Assembly (NCBI GenBank): GCA_946411985.1
Contig: CAMKFY010000033.1
Span: 1 to 9,719, forward strand
Length of the DNA stretch: 9,719 bases
Origin: an uncultured Clostridiaceae bacterium
GTDB taxonomy: Bacteria; Bacillota; Clostridia; Oscillospirales; Ruminococcaceae
Direction of reading: 5' to 3'
Part shown: one piece after another, positions 1 to 7,127 of the stretch
Position numbering within the stretch: the first letter of the stretch is position 1
How the letters are laid out: each line of letters starts with the position of its first letter
Position numbers and translations under genes: made by a program
The notes under the pieces: generated by a model
The model's database searches: none
The model's input: the letters and a program-made list of their open reading frames with translations, nothing else
Told to the model about the DNA's origin: nothing

Positions 1-130
1 ATATTATATAAACCAACTTCAAAACGCAAAAATAAAAAGCATATAATAATTTTCCTTAAATTTAAATTATATTAATATTTATTATTTATTATTACAAAAT
101 TATAAATTTTTTTAAAATGGAGTTTTAAAT
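1..130. other. AT-rich upstream region of the glycosyltransferase gene
   Basis: No gene is visible here; the stretch is almost entirely A and T. A TATAAT lies at 42-47 with a weak TTCAAA at 18-23 (18-base spacer). This could be a promoter for the gene starting at 131, but such matches are common by chance in DNA this AT-rich. A GGAG Shine-Dalgarno at 119-122 lies 8 bases before the ATG at 131. No terminator of an upstream gene could be recognised. Confidence 0.4.
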
Positions 131-1057
131 ATGGACAATATTGCTGTGTTAATACCTTGTTATAACGAAGAAACAACGGTTGCAAATGTTGTGCGAGATT
201 TTAAAAAGCAACTTCCGAACGCAAAAATATATGTATTTGACAATAATTCCACAGATAACACTGCAGATATAGCAAAAAAAGCAGGCGCCATAGTGCGTTT
301 TGAAAAGAATAAAGGTAAGGGTAATGTAATTAGAACAATGTTTGAAACGGTGGAAGCAAAATGCTATATATTGGTAGACGGCGATGACACATATAAAGCA
401 GATTCTGCGCAAATTGTGGCAGACATGATATTAAAAGAAAAGTTGGATATGGTAATTTGTGATAGGCTATCTAGTAGTTATTTTAAAGAAAATAAACGCC
501 CGTTCCACAATATAGGTAATAAATTAGTGCGCTGTAGCATAAACAAAATATTTAAAAGCAATATAAGAGATATATTAACAGGGTATAGAGCGTTTAGTAG
601 AAGATTTGTTAAAACGTTCCCTATAACTTCAAAAAATTTTGAAATAGAAACTGAAATGACAATACATGCAATATTCACAGGCATGAAAATTGAGAATTTG
701 CCCGTAAATTATAAAGATCGCCCTAAAAATAGCGTATCTAAATTAAACACATTTAAAGATGGCTTTAAAGTTTTGAAAACAATATTTAATTTATTTAAAA
801 ATTATAAGCCATTAAAATTTTTCTCCTTCCTTTCACTTATATTAATAATAATAGAAACTGCAGTTTTCATACCAACTGTATGGATTCCTTATATTAAAAC
901 CGGCCTTGTTAACAGAATCCCAACTTTAATAACATGCGGTTTTATAACTATTGCTGCTATACTATCTTTTTTTAGCGGATTAATATTAGATTCTATTATG
1001 CAAAAAGAAAAAAGAGAGTTTATATTAAAAATTATGAACTATAAAGACGAAACTTAG
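131..1057 (+). CDS. Membrane-anchored family 2 glycosyltransferase (polyprenyl-phosphate sugar synthase-like)
   Basis: A 308-aa GT-A fold glycosyltransferase of the DPM1/GtrB-like group. These enzymes move a sugar from a nucleotide donor to a polyprenyl phosphate at the cytoplasmic face of the membrane. Visible motifs are IPCYNEE (8-14), DNNSTDNT (37-44), the metal-binding DGDD (83-86), GYRAF (151-155) and EIETEM (171-176). The PKNSVSKLNTFKDG stretch (198-211) is typical of the family. The catalytic domain is followed by two hydrophobic segments at about 228-250 and 264-287, the usual C-terminal anchor of GtrB-type enzymes. Start: ATG 131 with GGAG 8 bases upstream. The ABC exporter gene follows 149 bases downstream on the same strand but has its own promoter, so a shared operon is not certain. 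The donor sugar and acceptor cannot be told from sequence; glucose, mannose or another sugar are all possible. Confidence 0.9.
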   Translation: MDNIAVLIPCYNEETTVANVVRDFKKQLPNAKIYVFDNNSTDNTADIAKKAGAIVRFEKNKGKGNVIRTMFETVEAKCYILVDGDDTYKADSAQIVADMILKEKLDMVICDRLSSSYFKENKRPFHNIGNKLVRCSINKIFKSNIRDILTGYRAFSRRFVKTFPITSKNFEIETEMTIHAIFTGMKIENLPVNYKDRPKNSVSKLNTFKDGFKVLKTIFNLFKNYKPLKFFSFLSLILIIIETAVFIPTVWIPYIKTGLVNRIPTLITCGFITIAAILSFFSGLILDSIMQKEKREFILKIMNYKDET

Positions 1058-1101
1058 TTATATTTTTTATATTATTTGTTTTATAGCTTTGCAAAAGTTT
1101 T

Positions 1102-1120
1102 GTGTATGTATACATTACAC
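1102..1120. repeat. Near-palindrome upstream of the ABC exporter promoter
   Basis: GTGTATGTATACATTACAC: the outer arms GTGTA and TACAC and the core GTATAC are self-complementary, with one unpaired base on the left and two on the right. It ends six bases before the -35 box at 1126. The position suits a regulator-binding site. There is no U-tract after it, so it is not a standard terminator. No regulator can be named. Confidence 0.4.
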
Positions 1121-1125
1121 TTAAA

Positions 1126-1154
1126 TTGACAAAAAAATTCTATAGTAGTATTAT
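1126..1154 (+). promoter_or_regulatory. Sigma-A-type promoter of the ABC exporter gene
   Basis: A perfect -35 TTGACA (1126-1131), a 17-base spacer and a -10 TATTAT (1149-1154, 5 of 6 matches). Transcription would begin near 1161. That is downstream of the upstream in-frame GTG at 1102, so a transcript from here can only use the ATG at 1207. This fixes the start of the next gene and lets it be transcribed independently of the glycosyltransferase. Confidence 0.7.
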
Positions 1155-1188
1155 AGTATGGTGTTTTACTATTAAACAAAAATTTATT

Positions 1189-1196
1189 AAGGTGAG
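1189..1196 (+). promoter_or_regulatory. Ribosome binding site deciding the ABC exporter start
   Basis: AAGGTGAG lies 10 bases before ATG 1207. The alternative in-frame GTG at 1102 has no Shine-Dalgarno and lies upstream of the predicted transcription start. Confidence 0.75.
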
Positions 1197-1206
1197 TTTT
1201 GCTATT

Positions 1207-2952
1207 ATGAAAATAGAAGCGTTTGCAATATTTAGAAGAACTTTTACCTATTTAGCAAGGCATAAAAACATTATAATATTAGATTTATTATTTTCTTTAA
1301 TTGCCACAATTTGTGAGATTATGTGCCCTAAATTATTAAAATCAACAGTAGAAACAGTAAGTATTGCAATAAAAAACAGCGTTAAATTCCCAGTTGAAGC
1401 TGTTATTAATAATGCTTTTATATTTATAATTTTAGCTACATTAGAAATTATAGGCATATACTATATGAACTACATTGGGCACCTTGTAGGCGCTAGAATA
1501 GAAACAGATATGCGACGTGATTTATTTTCACATATACAAAAATTGAATATAGACTATTTTACAAACACAAAAACAGGGCAGCTCCTTTCCAGGTTCACGC
1601 ACGACCTTGATAAAGTAACAGAGTTTATGCATCACCTGCCAGAGCAAATGATTATAGCAGCTATAAAATTTCCCGTATGCTCTATTATAATGGTGGAAGC
1701 TAATATATATATAGGAGCTGTTGTGTTAATATGTTCGCCTATTATATTTATAGTTTGCCGGCACTACAACATAAAATTAAGAAAAGCTTTTAAAATAAAT
1801 GCTGTTCAACTGGGCGAGCTTAACGCACATGTGGAAAATAGCCTGCTGGGCGTGCATATAACAAAATCTTTTGCTAATGAACAATATGAAGAGGAAAAAT
1901 TTGAAATTGAAAATAGTAAACTATATGAAACTAAGAAAAAGTTATATAAAAATTTAGGCCAGTTTAGCGGCATAATGCGCTTATGCATTCTATCCACATA
2001 TTTCATTATAGCTGTTGTTGGTATATATCAAGTTGTTGTAGGCAATATAGGAAAAGCAAGCTTTTTAATGTGTTTTATGTATGCGGATATATTCCTAAGA
2101 GAGATTATTATGCTTGTTCGAGTATTGGAAAAATACCAAGAAGGGCATGTGCCTTTAGTTCGCTTTTTTGAAATTTTAGATGTGCACCCCAAAATAAAAG
2201 ACGCAATTAACTCGAACAAAATAGAAAAAATTGCCGGCAAAATTGAATTTAAAAACGTATATTTTAAATATAAAATTGAAGATAGATATGTGTTAAATAA
2301 TTTAAATATAACAATAAATAAAGGCGAGAAGATAGCATTAATAGGCCCGTCTGGCGCAGGAAAAACAACATTTTGTAGCTTAATACAAAGATTTTATGAC
2401 GCCACAGATGGCCTAATTTTAATAGACGGCATAGATATTAGGAGCATACCACTTAATATATTGCATAGGTTTGTGGGCGTTGTTGAGCAGAATATATATA
2501 TGTTCCCAGGCACAATATTTGATAATATAAAATACGGTAACACTAAAGCTAGCTATAACGAAGTGCTTTTAGCTGCAAAAGACGCAAACCTTACAGATTT
2601 TGTGGAATCTTTGCCGAACAAATTTGAAACGCATGTTGGCGAACGCGGAATAAGGCTTTCTGGCGGGCAAAAACAACGTATTAGCATAGCTAGAATGTTT
2701 TTAAAAAACCCGTCAATAATAATATTTGACGAAGCCACCTCATCTTTAGACGTTAACACCGAAAGCGTAGTTAAAAATTCATTAAAAAAATTATGCGAAA
2801 ATAAAACAACAATAACAATATCACATAAGCCATCCACAATAAAGAGTATGGATAAAATATTTGTGTTACAAAATGGAAAAATAGTAAACCAAGGCGTGCA
2901 TGGCGAATTAGTTAACATTGATAAATTTTATAGCAATATATTTAAGCAGTAG
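1207..2952 (+). CDS. ABC exporter half-transporter (fused permease and ATPase, MsbA/BmrA-like)
   Basis: A 581-aa protein with a membrane domain followed by a nucleotide-binding domain; it would work as a homo- or heterodimer pumping a substrate outward across the cytoplasmic membrane using ATP. Numbering from ATG 1207, about six membrane segments lie at roughly 20-40, 68-88, 148-164, 166-184, 256-276 and 282-304. The ATPase domain has Walker A GPSGAGKT (380-387), Q-loop Gln428, signature LSGGQ (484-488), Walker B ending in Asp508-Glu509, D-loop SSLD (512-515) and switch His540. All catalytic residues are present, so neither ATP site looks degenerate. The length is usual for the family. The open frame extends 35 codons upstream to GTG 1102, but promoter and Shine-Dalgarno support 1207. 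The substrate is unknown: lipid, lipid-linked glycan, peptide or drug are all possible. The adjacent glycosyltransferase hints weakly at an envelope lipid. No second half-transporter gene is adjacent, which favours a homodimer. Confidence 0.93.
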   Translation: MKIEAFAIFRRTFTYLARHKNIIILDLLFSLIATICEIMCPKLLKSTVETVSIAIKNSVKFPVEAVINNAFIFIILATLEIIGIYYMNYIGHLVGARIETDMRRDLFSHIQKLNIDYFTNTKTGQLLSRFTHDLDKVTEFMHHLPEQMIIAAIKFPVCSIIMVEANIYIGAVVLICSPIIFIVCRHYNIKLRKAFKINAVQLGELNAHVENSLLGVHITKSFANEQYEEEKFEIENSKLYETKKKLYKNLGQFSGIMRLCILSTYFIIAVVGIYQVVVGNIGKASFLMCFMYADIFLREIIMLVRVLEKYQEGHVPLVRFFEILDVHPKIKDAINSNKIEKIAGKIEFKNVYFKYKIEDRYVLNNLNITINKGEKIALIGPSGAGKTTFCSLIQRFYDATDGLILIDGIDIRSIPLNILHRFVGVVEQNIYMFPGTIFDNIKYGNTKASYNEVLLAAKDANLTDFVESLPNKFETHVGERGIRLSGGQKQRISIARMFLKNPSIIIFDEATSSLDVNTESVVKNSLKKLCENKTTITISHKPSTIKSMDKIFVLQNGKIVNQGVHGELVNIDKFYSNIFKQ

Positions 2953-3163
2953 TATAATAACCTATTTTATTTATCGCCTACACATACTAAAAATAATGCT
3001 TATTTAAGTTATATTTTTATGCGTATATTAAAATAATAAATAAATCTGTATATTATTATTAAAATAAAATTTTGCCAAGCAATATTAGGATTTAACAAAA
3101 ACACCCCTTGCTCTTCATTTATTTATATAATAGTAGTGATGCACACTTGTAAAAACATAAAAC

Positions 3164-3183
3164 AATAAATAAATAAATAAATA
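3164..3183. repeat. AATA tetranucleotide repeat, five units
   Basis: Five tandem AATA units with no interruption, in the gap between two convergent genes. It lies outside any coding frame, so slippage would not alter a protein. Confidence 0.6.
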
Positions 3184-3194
3184 TTCGCAGACAC

Positions 3195-3235
3195 AAAAAA
3201 GCTTAATACATAAACCCAATGTATCAAGCTTTTTT
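3195..3235 (-). terminator. Hairpin terminator of the oxidoreductase gene, possibly bidirectional
   Basis: Arms at 3195-3211 and 3219-3235 (17 bases each) enclose a 7-base loop. Each outer end is a run of six A or T, giving a U-tract in either direction. Read on the minus strand, all 17 positions pair, one as G-U. Read on the plus strand, that position is an A-C mismatch. The hairpin begins 36 bases after the minus-strand stop codon at 3272, so it most likely ends the oxidoreductase transcript. It may also stop reading from the ABC gene, whose stop codon lies about 240 bases away. Confidence 0.85.
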
Positions 3236-3271
3236 ATATCACAAATGACTTAATCTCTAAAATTTTACAAA

Positions 3272-6200
3272 TTAACTGTATATATTTTTCAACTTTTCGA
3301 GATATTCCCTTTTACTTTTTGCTTCCTCTTCAGATTTTTTAAATAGCTCGCTTGCCACATTTTCATCCTTCTTGGCAAGCACATTATACCGCACTTCGCC
3401 CAAAAGGAAATCTTCATAGCTACCTTTTGGCAACCCACTATCAACTACCAATTTCCCTTCTGGTAAACTAGGGTTAAACCTAAACAAATTCCAATACCCG
3501 CTATCTACAGCGCGCTTCTCCTCTGCTATGGAATTGCCCATTCCAGACTTAATTCCATGATTTATACACGGTGCATAACAAACAATAAGCGACGGGCCAT
3601 TATATTTCTCAGCTTCCACAAAAGCCTTTAAACACTGATTATAATCTGCGCCCATTGCCACCTGAGCCACGTAAATATAACCATAACTTATAAATATACT
3701 AGCAATATCTTTCTTTTTAACCCTCTTACCGCCAGCTGCAAACTTAGCAACAGCGCCAGTAGGAGTAGATTTGGAAGATTGCCCTCCAGTGTTTGAATAT
3801 ACCTCGGTATCAAACACTAAAACATTGACATCTTCATTACAAGCCAAAACATGATCCAACCCACCGTAACCTATATCATAAGCCCAGCCATCACCACCAA
3901 ATATCCATACAGACTTTTTATTTAAATTAGCCTTGTTAACAACTATATCTTTGCCAACGCCCTCTCTTGCCAAAACTTCCACCAAATTATCTGAAGCTAA
4001 TTTATTCTCACCACTATTGTTAACTGTGTCTAAATATATTTTAGCAGCCTCTTTAACGTCGCCAGAATAAGTATTATATATATCGCGCACCTTTTCTATT
4101 AATCTATTTCTAAGAGTGCTCTGCGCTAAATTTATACCATATCCAAACTCTGCATTATCTTCAAACAATGAATTCGCCCAAGCTGGCCCACATCCTTCAC
4201 TGTTTGTGGTGTATGGCGTAGCAGGCGACGAACCGCCCCATATAGAAGAGCAACCAGTAGCGTTTGCTATATACATTCTATCCCCAAAAAGCTGGGTTAC
4301 AAGCTTAGCATATGGCGTTTCACCGCAGCCAGCACAAGCCCCGGAAAACTCTAAAAGCGGCTTTTTAAACTGGCTGCCCTTTAACGTTGTTTCCTTAAAT
4401 TTGCTGAAAACTTCCTCATTTTTAGGCAAACTCTGCGTAAAAGAGAAGCATTCCTGTTCATTTAGCTGCGTGCTCAATGGCTTTAGCTTAAGCGCTTTTG
4501 CCCCTTGCTTGCCTGGGCAGACATTAACACAAACGCCACAACCAGTGCAATCTAACACAGAAACGTCTACAGCAAACTTTCTATCTGGCAAACCAACAGC
4601 AGGGGCAAACTTCTGCCCGTTTGGAGCCAATCTAACGTCATCATCACTTAACAAAGAAGGCCTTATAACTCCGTGCGGGCAAACATACGAACATATATTA
4701 CACTGAATGCAATTTCCCTCATCCCAACACGGCACGTCTACAGCTACGCCACGCTTTTCGTAAGCAGCGGAACCTTGAGGAACATAACCTCCCACATATT
4801 TTGTAAAAACAGACACAGGAAGGCTATCCCCTTTTTGGGCGTTAACAGGCACCAATACATCGTTAACATAATCTAAAAGCTCTTTATTTTCCCCAACCAC
4901 AACACTGCGCTCCACCACTTCAGACGCAGTTTTCCAACTATTAGGCACATTAACCCGCACAACAGATTGAGCGCCAAGCTCTATAGCCTTATAGTTCATT
5001 TGAACTATTTTATCGCCTTTTTTAGAATAAGTTTTGCATGCAGCCTGCTTCATAAGCTCTATAGCTCTTTCTATTGGCATAACATTCGAAAGCTTAAAAA
5101 ATGCAGATTGCAATATTGTGTTTATTCTACCGCCTAAGCCTATTTCTTTGCCCAACTTAACGCCGTCTATAATGTAAAATTTTATATCGTTATTTGCTAT
5201 ATATGCCTTAACATTAGCTGGAATTTGCTCCTCCAAATCGGCCTCACTCCACGAACAATTTAGCAAAAACGTGCCACCTCTTTTTACGTCTTTAACCATA
5301 TCATATTTTTTAATATATGAAGGGTTGTGGCAAGCCACAAAATCTGCTTTAGATATTAAATATGCAGACTTTATAGGCTTTTTACCAAACCTTAAATGCG
5401 ACACAGTAATGCCACCAGATTTTTTAGAATCGTAAGCAAAATAGGCCTGCACATACATATCTGTGTTGTCACCTATTATTTTAACAGAATTTTTATTTGC
5501 GCCAACCGTGCCATCTGAGCCTAAGCCCCAAAACTTACACGAAGTTGTACTCTCATCTGCAGTTTCAAAATGTTCACCCTCTTTTAAAGATAAAAATGTA
5601 ACATCATCATTTATTCCTACAGTAAAATGCGCTTTATCTTTATTATTGAAAACAGCCCTTATATGAGTTGGGTTGGTGTCCTTGCATGCAAGGCCATAAC
5701 GCCCGCCAAACACTAAAACATTCTCAAACTTAGTACCACGCAAAGCCGCAACCACATCTAAAAAGAGCGGCTCGCCAACAGAACCCGGCTCTTTAGCCCT
5801 ATCTAACACACTTATCCGCTCCACAGTTTCTGGCAAAACATCTACCAAATATTTTTGACTAAACGGCCTATATAGGCGAACCTTAACAACTCCAACCTTT
5901 TCTCCGCACGCCATCATCTTCTCCACAGTTTCTTCTATAACGTCACAAATAGAGCCCATAGCCACTATAACATGCGTAGCATCTTTTGAACCAAAATAGT
6001 TAAAAGGCTTATAATCTGTGCCCACCCTTTTATTTACTTCGTTCATATATTCACAAACAATATCTGGCAAAGCATCATAATAAGAATTTGCAGCTTCCGA
6101 TGCCTGAAAAAATATATCGCTATTTTGCGCAGAACCATACAACACAGGGCTATTTGGGTTTAAAGCCCTTTTTCTAAAATCTTCCACATATTTAAAGTCT

Positions 6201-6784
6201 AACATATCTTTTAACTCTTCATAGCTCCAAACACTAATCTTTTGAAATTCGTGAGAAGTTCTAAACCCATCAAAAAAATTAACAAAAGGCACCCTGCCCT
6301 TTAACGCACTAAGATGAGCAACAGGAGTGAGATCCATAACCTCTTGCACAGAAGCTTCACAAAGCATAGCATAGCCCGTTTGCCTACAAGCGTATACATC
6401 TGAATGATCTCCAAATATTGAAAGCGCGTGCGTGGCAACACACCTAGCAGATACGTTTATAACTCCTGGAAGCTTTTCGCCCGCCATTTTATACATATTA
6501 GGCACCATTAAAAGCAACCCCTGAGAAGCTGTAAACGTTGTTGTTAATGCTCCAGCCAACAAAGAACCATGAACAGCCCCAGCCGCCCCGCCTTCAGACT
6601 GCATCTGAGCTATTTTAACTGGATATCCAAAAACATTCTCTTTTTTTAAAGTAGCCCACTCATCTGCCACTTCTGCCATTGTTGAAGAAGGCGTAATAGG
6701 GTATATTGCAGCCACATCGGTGTATGCGTAAGATACATAGGCAGCAGCCGTATTGCCATCCATAGTCTTTTTTTCTCTTGCCAT
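3272..6784 (-). CDS. nifJ: Pyruvate:ferredoxin (flavodoxin) oxidoreductase, single-chain
   Basis: A 1170-aa cytoplasmic enzyme that cleaves pyruvate with coenzyme A to acetyl-CoA and CO2 and passes electrons to ferredoxin or flavodoxin, the central step of anaerobic fermentation. Numbering from the ATG at 6784: an N-terminal pyruvate/thiamine domain with YPITPSSTMAE (28-38) and GDHSDVYACRQTG (125-137); SDGTVGANKNS (423-433) opening domain III; an EKR motif (676-678); a two-cluster ferredoxin domain with Cys692, 695, 698, 702 and Cys746, 749, 752, 756; and a C-terminal thiamine-diphosphate domain with GDGWAYDIGYGGLDH (964-978). The proximal cluster ligands are probably Cys817, Cys820, Cys845 and Cys1073, by analogy with the Desulfovibrio enzyme. 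Length and domain order are normal, with no frameshift. An ATG 12 bases upstream (6796) abuts the Shine-Dalgarno directly and is less likely. The gene has its own promoter and terminator, so it is probably a single-gene transcript. The symbol follows common usage; por/pfor is also used. Confidence 0.97.
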   Translation of the reverse strand: MAREKKTMDGNTAAAYVSYAYTDVAAIYPITPSSTMAEVADEWATLKKENVFGYPVKIAQMQSEGGAAGAVHGSLLAGALTTTFTASQGLLLMVPNMYKMAGEKLPGVINVSARCVATHALSIFGDHSDVYACRQTGYAMLCEASVQEVMDLTPVAHLSALKGRVPFVNFFDGFRTSHEFQKISVWSYEELKDMLDFKYVEDFRKRALNPNSPVLYGSAQNSDIFFQASEAANSYYDALPDIVCEYMNEVNKRVGTDYKPFNYFGSKDATHVIVAMGSICDVIEETVEKMMACGEKVGVVKVRLYRPFSQKYLVDVLPETVERISVLDRAKEPGSVGEPLFLDVVAALRGTKFENVLVFGGRYGLACKDTNPTHIRAVFNNKDKAHFTVGINDDVTFLSLKEGEHFETADESTTSCKFWGLGSDGTVGANKNSVKIIGDNTDMYVQAYFAYDSKKSGGITVSHLRFGKKPIKSAYLISKADFVACHNPSYIKKYDMVKDVKRGGTFLLNCSWSEADLEEQIPANVKAYIANNDIKFYIIDGVKLGKEIGLGGRINTILQSAFFKLSNVMPIERAIELMKQAACKTYSKKGDKIVQMNYKAIELGAQSVVRVNVPNSWKTASEVVERSVVVGENKELLDYVNDVLVPVNAQKGDSLPVSVFTKYVGGYVPQGSAAYEKRGVAVDVPCWDEGNCIQCNICSYVCPHGVIRPSLLSDDDVRLAPNGQKFAPAVGLPDRKFAVDVSVLDCTGCGVCVNVCPGKQGAKALKLKPLSTQLNEQECFSFTQSLPKNEEVFSKFKETTLKGSQFKKPLLEFSGACAGCGETPYAKLVTQLFGDRMYIANATGCSSIWGGSSPATPYTTNSEGCGPAWANSLFEDNAEFGYGINLAQSTLRNRLIEKVRDIYNTYSGDVKEAAKIYLDTVNNSGENKLASDNLVEVLAREGVGKDIVVNKANLNKKSVWIFGGDGWAYDIGYGGLDHVLACNEDVNVLVFDTEVYSNTGGQSSKSTPTGAVAKFAAGGKRVKKKDIASIFISYGYIYVAQVAMGADYNQCLKAFVEAEKYNGPSLIVCYAPCINHGIKSGMGNSIAEEKRAVDSGYWNLFRFNPSLPEGKLVVDSGLPKGSYEDFLLGEVRYNVLAKKDENVASELFKKSEEEAKSKREYLEKLKNIYS

Positions 6785-6791
6785 ATAAAAT

Positions 6792-6801
6792 ATCATCTCC
6801 T
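6792..6801 (-). promoter_or_regulatory. Ribosome binding site deciding the oxidoreductase start
   Basis: On the minus strand AGGAGATGAT matches the ideal AGGAGGTGAT at 9 of 10 positions and lies 7 bases before ATG 6784. The ATG at 6796 is inside this site and so is unlikely to be the start. Confidence 0.7.
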
Positions 6802-6853
6802 GTTTTTTGTTTGCACTTTAAAAATATAAAATATATCTCCAAGAACTGCATCA

Positions 6854-6882
6854 ATTATAACCTTAAATTTTTAATAATGCAA
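6854..6882 (-). promoter_or_regulatory. Likely promoter of the oxidoreductase gene
   Basis: Read on the minus strand: TTGCAT (6877-6882), 17-base spacer, perfect TATAAT (6854-6859). The -35 keeps only the TTG. Transcription would start near 6847, giving a leader of about 60 bases before the ATG at 6784. No operator such as a Rex-type palindrome was recognised. Confidence 0.5.
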
Positions 6883-7127
6883 TAGATTATTAAACAAATT
6901 AAAAATTTGACACATTTTTTCTTAAAAACAACTTTTTAAAAAAACTTGCGCTTATTTAGGCATAATATAACTTATTAAAAGCATGCCATTTACAGCAAAC
7001 TATTTATTTTTAACTGCATAATTAGAGTCTGAAAAAACAAAACCTAAAGCCATTGCTGCACCATTTAACAAACACATCAAATAAAATAAACAAAATTTTA
7101 TAAAATTAATGCATCTTCTTAAATATC
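6883..7127. other. Gene-free stretch between the cysteine-rich gene and the oxidoreductase
   Basis: Together with the leader, about 340 bases separate the two minus-strand genes. I see no supported gene. AATTTTATAAAATT at 7094-7107 is a perfect palindrome 20 bases after the stop codon of the cysteine-rich gene and is followed on the minus strand by T-rich sequence. It is the only terminator candidate, but it has no G or C and would be weak. Confidence 0.4.

Larger units (their letters stand above)
2953..3271. other. Convergent intergenic region
   Basis: This 319-base gap separates the ABC exporter (+) from the oxidoreductase (-). I see no gene: all frames are broken by stops within a few codons of any ATG. 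It contains a tetranucleotide repeat (3164-3183) and a hairpin terminator (3195-3235). ATTTATTTAT at 3117-3126 could pair with the tetranucleotide repeat, but this is expected in such AT-rich DNA. No separate terminator close to the ABC stop codon was found. Confidence 0.6.

Noticed and set aside
1102..1206. 35-codon N-terminal extension of the ABC exporter from GTG 1102
   Set aside because: It has no ribosome binding site, contains a strong promoter downstream of the GTG, and would make the protein longer than usual for the family. The ATG at 1207 has AAGGTGAG at good spacing.
4116..4706. 196-codon open frame on the plus strand, opposite the oxidoreductase
   Set aside because: It lies wholly antisense to conserved PFOR domains, has no promoter or family signature, and is explained as a shadow of that gene's codon use.
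6907..6912. Plus-strand TTGACA in the gap between the oxidoreductase and the orphan
   Set aside because: No -10 box lies at a suitable distance, and no plus-strand gene or RNA follows.
7003..7077. Short minus-strand frame (MCLLNGAAMALGFVF...) of about 25 codons between the orphan and the oxidoreductase
   Set aside because: It has no Shine-Dalgarno, no promoter of its own and no recognisable match; chance length in AT-rich DNA.
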